Source: Gemmatimonadota bacterium | GTDB taxonomy: Bacteria > Gemmatimonadota > Gemmatimonadetes > Gemmatimonadales > GWC2-71-9 | Direction of reading: 5' to 3' | Length of the DNA stretch: 6,403 bases | Assembly: GCA_003222235.1 (NCBI GenBank) | Contig: QHVD01000065.1 | Span: forward strand, 1-6,403 | Part shown: positions 1 to 4,966 of the stretch, piece after piece | Numbering within the stretch: the first letter of the stretch is position 1 | Layout of the letters: every line of letters begins with the position of its first letter | Position numbers and translations under genes: made by a program | The notes under the pieces: model-generated | Databases searched by the model: none | What the model saw: the letters and a program-made list of their open reading frames with translations, nothing else | Told to the model about the DNA's origin: nothing

Positions 1-19
1 TGTCCGCGTGCGCGCTCGC

Positions 20-37
20 CTGCCGAGGTCTCGGCAG
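20..37. repeat. Perfect 8-bp inverted repeat with 2-nt centre
   Basis: CTGCCGAG at 20-27 and CTCGGCAG at 30-37 are exact reverse complements separated by GT. No T-run follows on the + strand, so it is a poor intrinsic terminator. It could be the end of a gene outside the window, or a binding site for a dimeric regulator. The sequence shows only the symmetry; the role is unknown. Confidence 0.5.
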
Positions 38-178
38 TTCTGACGAAGTTCAGGGGTCTGGCGCGGGTGGGAGGATGTAGTGCCCTGCCGAACAATGGGT
101 AGATGGGTCTCTCCGGGACCGTCCGCCGCGGCACGCCAATTGCGGAGGCACAGGGGCTGACTACCGCTGAACCCTACT

Positions 179-203
179 CGGCTGATCGCACGTGGTTCAG
201 CCG
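179..203. repeat. 7-bp inverted repeat with 11-nt spacer
   Basis: CGGCTGA at 179-185 and TCAGCCG at 197-203 are exact reverse complements. Just upstream the pentamer GCTGA also occurs at 156-160 and 166-170, so the same core appears three times in direct orientation and once inverted within 50 bp. This could be a hairpin in the malQ leader or a cluster of regulator half-sites. Chance is not excluded at this base composition. Confidence 0.35.
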
Positions 204-221
204 GTCACCGCGTCGCGTGCG

Positions 222-250
222 CGACCGCCGGTGGCGGGGTCGGATATCCG
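222..250. repeat. GC-rich hairpin followed by a 10-bp palindrome
   Basis: CGACC plus GCC (222-229) can pair with GGC (233-235) and GGTCG (238-242), leaving GG (236-237) bulged around a GGT loop. Immediately after, CGGATATCCG at 241-250 is a perfect palindrome that shares its first two bases with the hairpin. Both lie about 80 bp ahead of the malQ start and would be in its leader if transcription begins further upstream. No function can be assigned. Confidence 0.35.
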
Positions 251-298
251 GTGAGGAATGCGCAGGAGACCGTGAACGAGGCGCCGTCAACGTCCGAT

Positions 299-313
299 TC
301 GCTCGTCGAGCGA
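299..313. repeat. 15-bp inverted repeat next to the malQ ribosome binding site
   Basis: TCGCTCG (299-305) and CGAGCGA (307-313) are exact reverse complements around a single T. As RNA it could fold as a 5-bp stem with a 5-nt loop; as DNA it is a symmetric site of operator size. It ends 3 nt before the GGAG of the malQ ribosome binding site, so it could affect initiation or repressor binding. That role is inferred from position only. Confidence 0.35.
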
Positions 314-327
314 TGCGGAGCCACGCC

Positions 328-1872
328 ATGAGCTACAATGGCGAGCGACCACGCCTTCCTCCGTTTCCGCCAGACTACCGCGCCTCGGGCGTACTGCTGC
401 ATGTCACATCGCTACCATCGCGGTACGGCGTCGGCGATGTGGGGCCCGCCGCGCTCGAGTGGATCGACCGTCTCCGCGACGCGGGTCAGGCCTGGTGGCA
501 GGCGCTGCCCCTCGGCCCCACGGGGTATGGCGATTCCCCGTACCAGCCACAGTCGTCCTTCGCCGGGAATGAGATACTGATCAGCCCGGACTGGCTGATC
601 GAGGACGGCCTGTTGCGGGCGAGAGATGTGGAGAGTCGGGCATTCTCGGCGACGGCCGTCGACTACGATGCCGTGATTCCGTTCAAGCGCCGCGCGCTCG
701 AAGCGGCGTCTGCGAACTTCCGCGCGGGCGTGCGCCCCGACCTACGGGGCAGCTTTGAGGCGTTCTGCGCCGAACACGGGCACTGGCTCGAGGACTATGC
801 TCTCTTCCGAGCGCTCAAGAGGAGATACGAGGGTCGCCACTACCTCGAGTGGCCGGGCGAGCTGGTCGAGCGCGTGCCGGCTGCCCTCGCGCAAGCCGGT
901 CGAGATCTGGCGAGCGAGGTCGAACAGATCCGCTTTGCCCAGTTCCTCCTCTTCCGCCAGGCGGAGCGGCTCAAGGCCCATGCTCATGCCAACGGCGTCC
1001 GATTGATCGGCGATCTGCCATTCTTCGTTTCCCCCGACTCGAGCGACGTGTGGGCGAACCCCGAGCTATTTCTGCTGGACGCGCATCACCGGCCACGCTT
1101 CGTAGCCGGAGTGCCCCCCGACTACTTCAGCAGCGACGGACAGCTCTGGGGAAATCCCGTCTACGACTGGGACGCCCTTCGGCGGACCGGCTACCGCTGG
1201 TGCATCGACCGACTGCGTGCCCTCCTGGTTCACGTGGATGCGATTCGCCTGGACCATTTCCGGGGGTTCGCAGGTGCCTGGCACGTGCCGGCCAAGGCGT
1301 CGACGGCTCGGTCCGGGCAGTGGATTCCGGGCCCGGGTGCCGCGTTCTTCAGCGCAGTGCAGAAAGAGCTGGGCGCCCTACGGTTCATCGCCGAGGACCT
1401 CGGGCTGATCACGCCCGACGTCCACGCGCTCCGCGATCAGTTCCACCTGCCCGGGACGCGGGTCCTCCAGTTCGCTTTCGACGGCCATCCCGACAATCCC
1501 CATTTGCCGGACAATTACGTCGTCAACGCGGTGGTATACACGGGCACCCATGACAATCCGACGACGCGCGGCTGGTATGAGGACCTGCCGGACGATCAGC
1601 GGCGAGAGCTGCGGCGCTACCTGGAACGCCGCGGCACGGAGGGCGGCGAGGCCGCGTCGTCGTTGATACGCCTGGCATGGTCGTCGGTCGCGGCCCTCGC
1701 GATCGCTCCGCTGCAGGACGTCCTCAATCTTGGGAAGGAAGCCCGGATGAACGTGCCCGGCCGGGCGGGGGCGAACTGGCGCTGGCGCTGTACCGAGGAG
1801 ATGTTGTCGGCCTCGGCATTCGAGTGGTTGCAAGAACTGACGACAGCATCGCACCGCGGCGGGGCCCCTTGA
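328..1872 (+). CDS. malQ: 4-alpha-glucanotransferase (amylomaltase, GH77)
   Basis: This cytoplasmic enzyme moves alpha-1,4-glucan segments between maltodextrins and releases glucose, serving maltose and glycogen breakdown. The 514-residue product is full length for the compact Thermus-type amylomaltases (about 500). Conserved blocks run in order: PLGPTGYGDSPYQ near residues 61-73, GDLPFFV at 228-234, the loop PPDYFSSDGQLWGNP from 263, RLDHFRGF holding the nucleophile D309, AEDLG holding the acid/base E356, and GTHDN holding the transition-state stabiliser D409. The C-terminus keeps the MNVPG...NWRWR block. I chose the ATG at 328 because GGAG at 317-320 lies 7 nt upstream and the family-like sequence (YRASGVLLH) begins soon after; an in-frame ATG at 313 has a weaker site. 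No other glycan gene is in the window. It is transcribed toward the - strand genes. Confidence 0.96.
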   Translation: MSYNGERPRLPPFPPDYRASGVLLHVTSLPSRYGVGDVGPAALEWIDRLRDAGQAWWQALPLGPTGYGDSPYQPQSSFAGNEILISPDWLIEDGLLRARDVESRAFSATAVDYDAVIPFKRRALEAASANFRAGVRPDLRGSFEAFCAEHGHWLEDYALFRALKRRYEGRHYLEWPGELVERVPAALAQAGRDLASEVEQIRFAQFLLFRQAERLKAHAHANGVRLIGDLPFFVSPDSSDVWANPELFLLDAHHRPRFVAGVPPDYFSSDGQLWGNPVYDWDALRRTGYRWCIDRLRALLVHVDAIRLDHFRGFAGAWHVPAKASTARSGQWIPGPGAAFFSAVQKELGALRFIAEDLGLITPDVHALRDQFHLPGTRVLQFAFDGHPDNPHLPDNYVVNAVVYTGTHDNPTTRGWYEDLPDDQRRELRRYLERRGTEGGEAASSLIRLAWSSVAALAIAPLQDVLNLGKEARMNVPGRAGANWRWRCTEEMLSASAFEWLQELTTASHRGGAP

Positions 1873-1886
1873 TAGTTGGGGGCGGG

Positions 1887-1936
1887 CTGACGGCGTCCGT
1901 TCGACTCACGCGTCGGTAGATCGCGCTGATCTTTTT
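1887..1936 (+). terminator. Probable terminator of malQ
   Basis: Two hairpins follow the malQ stop. The first pairs CTGAC and GCGT (from 1887, with one bulged G) with ACGC and GTCGG ending at 1916. The second is AGATC (1918-1922), loop GCGCT, GATCT (1928-1932), running directly into a T-run at 1932-1936. The second stem is only 5 bp and A/T-containing, so termination may be partial or need the first stem. The T-run serves the + strand only. Confidence 0.5.
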
Positions 1937-1964
1937 CTCGCGGGCATGGACCGCGGGTATCCAG

Positions 1965-2171
1965 CTACGCTGCGAGCTCCTCGTTCTCGAACTCGATCTC
2001 GTGAGCGAAGAGGATGAGCTTCTGGCCGCTGTCGAAGCTCACGGTGAAGAGCTTGCGACCAAGATTCTCTCGCCGTGAGACGAGAGTCCCCGGCGTCGCC
2101 CGTCGAACAGTTCCGCCCGGGAACGGGATCGCACGCGCCGAGCGGCAGCGCATTCCAGGAAGGATCGACAT
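1965..2171 (-). CDS. Small protein of unknown function, possible SH3-like barrel
   Basis: This gene encodes 68 residues and I cannot assign a function. The first 15 or so residues are basic, followed by a glycine- and strand-rich core (FPGGTVRRATPGTLVSRREN, then LFTVSFDSGQKLILFAHEIE) and an acidic tail (EFENEELAA). Alternating hydrophobic positions and turn-forming G/D/N residues suggest a small beta-barrel of SH3-like type; this is inference. There is no signal peptide or membrane segment, so it is probably cytoplasmic. The ATG at 2171 is chosen because GAGAGGG lies 5 nt upstream on the - strand; an ATG at 2153 would give 62 residues with a weaker site. It starts 19 nt after the stop of the 55-residue gene, so the two are probably co-transcribed. 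It ends 92 bp from malQ, facing it. Confidence 0.72.
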   Translation of the reverse strand: MSILPGMRCRSARAIPFPGGTVRRATPGTLVSRRENLGRKLFTVSFDSGQKLILFAHEIEFENEELAA

Positions 2172-2190
2172 GGCTTTCCCTCTCTCCCGG

Positions 2191-2358
2191 TTACGGCGTG
2201 ATGGTGGTGAGGTCGAACCGGGCCCCTTTGAACGTCCCACGGAGGCGTACGTGGCCCTGGTTCACCATCCAGACGACGGTGGCTACCACCTCGGCGTCCG
2301 AGCGGGCGTGCTCGGCGACCGCATTCACGAGATCGAGGAGCGTGACGTTGCGTCCCAT
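2191..2358 (-). CDS. Small protein of unknown function, helical with possible winged-helix features
   Basis: This gene encodes 55 residues and its function is not known to me. Residues 5-33 (TLLDLVNAVAEHARSDAEVV and on through WMVNQG) look like two or three amphipathic helices. A short strand pair, HVRLRGTFKGARFDL, follows. Helices followed by a beta wing resemble a minimal winged-helix or a small protein-interaction domain, but no DNA-contacting motif can be named. A good ribosome binding site (GGAGGG at 2371-2366 on the - strand, 7-8 nt before ATG) supports this start over longer in-frame extensions, whose translation is arginine- and proline-rich and looks non-coding. It is the first gene of a two-gene unit with the 68-residue gene. 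A sigma-54-like promoter candidate lies just upstream. Confidence 0.72.
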   Translation of the reverse strand: MGRNVTLLDLVNAVAEHARSDAEVVATVVWMVNQGHVRLRGTFKGARFDLTTITP

Positions 2359-2384
2359 TGGTGTGCCCTCCACCAGGACCGGGG

Positions 2385-2400
2385 CGCAAGTTCGATGCCA
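2385..2400 (-). promoter_or_regulatory. Candidate sigma-54 (-24/-12) promoter for the small-gene pair
   Basis: On the - strand the sequence reads TGGCATCGAACTTGCG. Against the consensus TGGCACG-N4-TTGCW it matches TGGCA and TTGC at exact spacing, with the invariant GG and GC 10 nt apart. Transcription would begin near 2374, leaving a leader of about 16 nt that just includes the ribosome binding site at 2371-2366. No enhancer site for an activator was recognised. GG-N10-GC pairs occur by chance in GC-rich DNA, so this is tentative. Confidence 0.35.
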
Positions 2401-2584
2401 GATGCGACCGGAGGTTTCAGGAGTGCTGGTGCCGAGACCGTACCGCCGGCTCGAGCACGGTTTGCCAACCGGTCGGCATTCCTGACGACGAACGGGCAGC
2501 GCTAGTCTTGCGCGTGCTGCGCCACGCGACCGGGCCACGATAACGGGGATGACAAATCTGGACTCGCTCCGCTTCTCCCGGGCG

Positions 2585-2607
2585 CGCGATCCCGTGGCGG
2601 AATCGCG
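2585..2607 (-). terminator. Strong hairpin after the lipoprotein gene, probable operon end
   Basis: On the - strand, CGCGATTCCG and CGGGATCGCG pair over 10 bp with one U-G wobble and a CCA loop, beginning 7 nt after the stop codon. No T-run follows on the - strand, so it is not a classical intrinsic terminator. It may be a hairpin-only terminator or a 3' end stabiliser for the transport operon message. The structure is plain; the function is inferred from its position. Confidence 0.5.
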
Positions 2608-2614
2608 GCCGTGG

Positions 2615-3244
2615 TCAGGCAGTCTTCCGCGGCAGGTCGCGCACCGTCGACGCGATCTCTTGGCTCAGCTCGGCGAGCACGCCGCTCAAGGCGGCCACGG
2701 CGGCCGGTGTACCGCTACCGGCCGCCGCGCGGGTGAGGTACGAGTCGCGGCTCGCGAGGAGATCGCGAGTGCCGAGGTTCTCGATGGTCCAGTGAGCCGC
2801 GAGGGTGGCCTCGCCTCCGCGCGTGGTGTCGAGGCGGCCGATCTCGACGTCGATCTGGTACGCCGGTAGCAAACCCGCGGGCCGTGGGTATGCAAACACG
2901 CGGGCGGTCCCGAGCAGCCGCGAGAGGTTCAGGGCCAGGACGTTCGTGACGTTGCGCTCGAGGGGCTCGGCCCAGCGCTCGCCATCGGAGTACCGGATCT
3001 CGTCCGCTGACAAACGGATCGCCAGGTCGTTGCGATCCAGGTACGGGGCCAGACGGACCGGTCCCACTGCCAGAGTCAGAGGCCGGACGCGGTCCGACGT
3101 CGGCGACGGATCCGCCGTAGGGGGGTCCATCGCGGTGAGCACGAAGAACCGTGACGGGTCGGGCTGCGGCGGGAGCATCCTGCTGCAGGCAGTCGCGAGA
3201 ACGACTGTCGCGACCGCAATCCAATGCCGACACAACCTCCTCAT
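2615..3244 (-). CDS. pqiC: PqiC/YmbA-type outer-membrane lipoprotein (ABC-type transport auxiliary)
   Basis: This 209-residue lipoprotein belongs to the ABC transport auxiliary family (PqiC/YmbA type). Its signal peptide has basic residues 1-7, a hydrophobic stretch 8-18 and a lipobox-like LATAC with C20 as the lipidation site. The mature part carries the family's blocks: FFVLTAMD at 33-40, LTLAVGPVRLAPYLDRNDLA at 56-75, RYSDGERWAEPLERNVTNVL at 84-103, and YQIDVEIGRLD at 129-139 with the following strand (EATLAAHWTI). E. coli PqiC is an outer-membrane lipoprotein that works with the MCE protein PqiB; here it would receive the outer end of the MlaD-type protein. Residue 21 is S, not the D that favours inner-membrane retention in E. 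coli, which fits outer-membrane sorting. Its ATG overlaps the upstream stop as ATGA, indicating translational coupling. The name is by family; true orthology to E. coli pqiC is not shown. Confidence 0.88.
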   Translation of the reverse strand: MRRLCRHWIAVATVVLATACSRMLPPQPDPSRFFVLTAMDPPTADPSPTSDRVRPLTLAVGPVRLAPYLDRNDLAIRLSADEIRYSDGERWAEPLERNVTNVLALNLSRLLGTARVFAYPRPAGLLPAYQIDVEIGRLDTTRGGEATLAAHWTIENLGTRDLLASRDSYLTRAAAGSGTPAAVAALSGVLAELSQEIASTVRDLPRKTA

Positions 3245-4188
3245 TGGCTGCTCACCGTCCTGCCCCTGATGACCGCGCTCGGATTGCGCTCGAGGAAATC
3301 GGCCAGCAGACGGACCGACCGGGCCGCGCCGGTCAGCTCGTCGAGCGCCGTCGTCAACTGGCTCCTGAGCGCCGAATCGGGGTCGAGCGCGCCATTGAGC
3401 CGCGTGGCGGTGCCCTTCCACTCGTGGAGAGTCTCGTCAGCCTGTGTGGCCGCCTGCCTGAGGCCCGCGATCAGCGGACCGGTTTCCCCGTCGAGCCTCG
3501 TCGCGAGCTGTCGGAAGCTGGTGACGGCCTCGTCTACGTTCGCCAGCGTGCCGGGAAGTCCAGCCTCGAATCGCCGTAAGTCTGGACTGGTCACCACGCT
3601 GCGGATGCCCTCGAGCGCCTCGCGACCCGTCGCGAGCATGCCTTCGATGTCGGCCTTCTCGAGTTTGGCGAGGATGCGGGTGATCGCCTGCTGTGCCTCG
3701 GCGAGGGTGGTGGGGACGGTCGGAATCTCACGGTAGGGCGAGTCAGCGGGCAGGACCGTCACGATGGGTGTGTCGGGAAAGAAGTCGAGCTGCACGAAGA
3801 GGAGCCCGGTGAGGAGGCTCTGCGGCTGGAGCTGGGCTCGCAGCCCCCGGTCGTGGATCAGCGTGTTCACGTAGTCGACATTGGTCTCGGCGCCCTGCTG
3901 CGTCGCGCGAGCGTCGTCGATCTCGACGAACACCGGGATGCGAGAGTCCTGGGCGCGGTACTCACCGAGGTTGATGCGGATCTGCGTCACCGAACCGATC
4001 TCCACCCCCTTGAACTTGACTGGCGCGCCGACGTTGAGCCCGTCGACGGATCCCGGGAAGTATATGACGAAGGTTGAGGTCTTCCGGAACAGCTTCCCCG
4101 AGCCGAAGATCGTGATCCCGATCACAGCGAGCGCCATGGCGCCCAGGACGAAGGCGCCGATCACGGCCGGGCTCGCCCTCCTACCCAC
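3241..4188 (-). CDS. mlaD: MlaD/MCE-family lipid transport protein with long helical C-terminus
   Basis: This 315-residue protein has one N-terminal membrane helix (about 8-29) and a single MCE domain (about 38-138) with the typical FPGSVDGLNVGAPVKFKGVE stretch at 44-63 and LLTGLLFVQLDF at 125-136. A long, mostly helical region (about 157-302) follows, ending in LADFLERNPSAVIRGR, a tail I associate with MCE proteins paired with PqiC-type lipoproteins. E. coli MlaD is about 180 residues, so this one has a large extension. MCE proteins form hexameric rings that pass lipids across the periplasm; the helices may lengthen the channel (inference). I chose the GTG at 4188 because GGGAGG ends 8 nt upstream on the - strand and the gene then overlaps mlaF by 8 nt (GTGGGTAG). 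A GTG at 4266 would overlap mlaF by 86 nt and is unlikely. Confidence 0.92.
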   Translation of the reverse strand: MGRRASPAVIGAFVLGAMALAVIGITIFGSGKLFRKTSTFVIYFPGSVDGLNVGAPVKFKGVEIGSVTQIRINLGEYRAQDSRIPVFVEIDDARATQQGAETNVDYVNTLIHDRGLRAQLQPQSLLTGLLFVQLDFFPDTPIVTVLPADSPYREIPTVPTTLAEAQQAITRILAKLEKADIEGMLATGREALEGIRSVVTSPDLRRFEAGLPGTLANVDEAVTSFRQLATRLDGETGPLIAGLRQAATQADETLHEWKGTATRLNGALDPDSALRSQLTTALDELTGAARSVRLLADFLERNPSAVIRGRTVSSQ

Positions 4189-4966
4189 GCGCGGAGCCTC
4201 CCTCGATCCGGACGTCCGCGCCCCGAGTGAGGAAGCGGCGTACGCTGGGGTTGTCGGAGTGATCACGGAGCTCCTGCGGCGGGCCGCTGGCGGCGATGGT
4301 CCGCGTCTCGACGTCGAGGAAGACGCTGTTGGTGCCGATCGCGAAGATGCTCGCCAGTTCGTGCGTCACGATGACGATGGTCGCGTCGAGACTGTCGCGG
4401 AGCTCGAGGATGAGGTCATCGAGGAGCCGTGAGCTGATGGGATCGAGGCCGGCCGAGGGCTCGTCGAAGAAGAGGATCTTCGGGTCCAGCGCCATGGCGC
4501 GCGCTAGCCCGGCGCGCTTCACCATGCCGCCGCTCAGCTGCGAGGGGTAGAAGTCCTCGAAGCCCTTGAGTCCGACCAGCGCGAGCTTCAGCGATGCGAT
4601 TTCGAGGACCTCTGTGGGGCCGAGGTCCGTATACTCGGCGAGCGGCATCCCGACGTTCTCCGCCAGCGTCATCGAGCTGAAGAGCGCTCCGCTCTGGTAG
4701 AGGATGCCGACGCCACGGAGCATCCGGTTGCGCTCCACGGGATCGGCGCGCGTGAAACTCGCGCCGCCGTAGAAGATCTCCCCGTGGACCGGTTCGTTCA
4801 GGCCGACCATGTGACGGAGCAGGGTGCTCTTCCCGGATCCGCTCGCTCCCATGATGATGAAGATATCGTTGTGACGCACGGTGAAATCGAGGTCGTGCAT
4901 CAGAACGAAGCTCCCGAACGCCATGGTGACGTCCCGGACGGTGATGTGCGCCTCGTTCTCCGCCAT
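4181..4966 (-). CDS. mlaF: MlaF-type ABC transporter ATP-binding protein
   Basis: This 261-residue cytoplasmic ATPase powers the MlaE permease. All the nucleotide-binding motifs are intact: Walker A GASGSGKST at 40-48 (K46), Q-loop Q91 in YQSGALF, signature LSGGM at 144-148, Walker B ILFFDE at 164-169 with catalytic E169, D-loop SAGLD at 171-175, and H-loop H202. The variants YQSGALF and LSGGMVKRAGLARA are characteristic of the MlaF/Ttg2A group rather than of sugar or amino-acid importers. The start is ATG at 4966, whose A is shared with the TGA stop of mlaE (TGATG), implying coupled translation; GGGG lies 4 nt earlier. The same frame stays open far upstream through mlaE, but that part is out-of-frame shadow. 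The C-terminal 15 residues are basic/glycine-rich and not conserved in any way I recognise. Confidence 0.95.
   Translation of the reverse strand: MAENEAHITVRDVTMAFGSFVLMHDLDFTVRHNDIFIIMGASGSGKSTLLRHMVGLNEPVHGEIFYGGASFTRADPVERNRMLRGVGILYQSGALFSSMTLAENVGMPLAEYTDLGPTEVLEIASLKLALVGLKGFEDFYPSQLSGGMVKRAGLARAMALDPKILFFDEPSAGLDPISSRLLDDLILELRDSLDATIVIVTHELASIFAIGTNSVFLDVETRTIAASGPPQELRDHSDNPSVRRFLTRGADVRIEGGSARG

Larger units (their letters stand above)
1..327. other. Non-coding leader upstream of malQ, rich in inverted repeats
   Basis: No gene is supported here. The malQ frame stays open leftwards to an ATG at 103, but the translation of 103-327 is arginine-rich, resembles no GH77 N-terminus and has no convincing ribosome binding site. 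The stretch holds several short inverted repeats, listed separately at 20-37, 179-203, 222-250 and 299-313. I found no good -35/-10 pair, no tRNA and no recognisable riboswitch core. The promoter of malQ is probably in this stretch but I cannot place it. Confidence 0.6.
2359..2614. other. Intergenic region between the lipoprotein gene and the small-gene pair
   Basis: No gene is supported in these 256 bp. It holds a strong hairpin just after the pqiC-type stop (2585-2607), a small hairpin CGGTT-TGCC-AACCG at 2458-2471, and a sigma-54-like promoter candidate at 2385-2400. The gap marks a likely break between the four-gene transport operon and the two small genes. Confidence 0.55.

Noticed and set aside
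103..327. In-frame N-terminal extension of malQ
   Set aside because: Its translation is arginine-rich, unlike any GH77 N-terminus, and the ATG at 328 has a better-placed ribosome binding site.
849..1553. Second-frame + strand open reading frame within malQ
   Set aside because: It is an arginine/proline-rich shadow of a gene whose own frame has intact GH77 catalytic motifs.
1378..1854. Antisense 158-residue frame within malQ
   Set aside because: It shows no family resemblance and is explained by the GC-rich codon use of malQ on the other strand.
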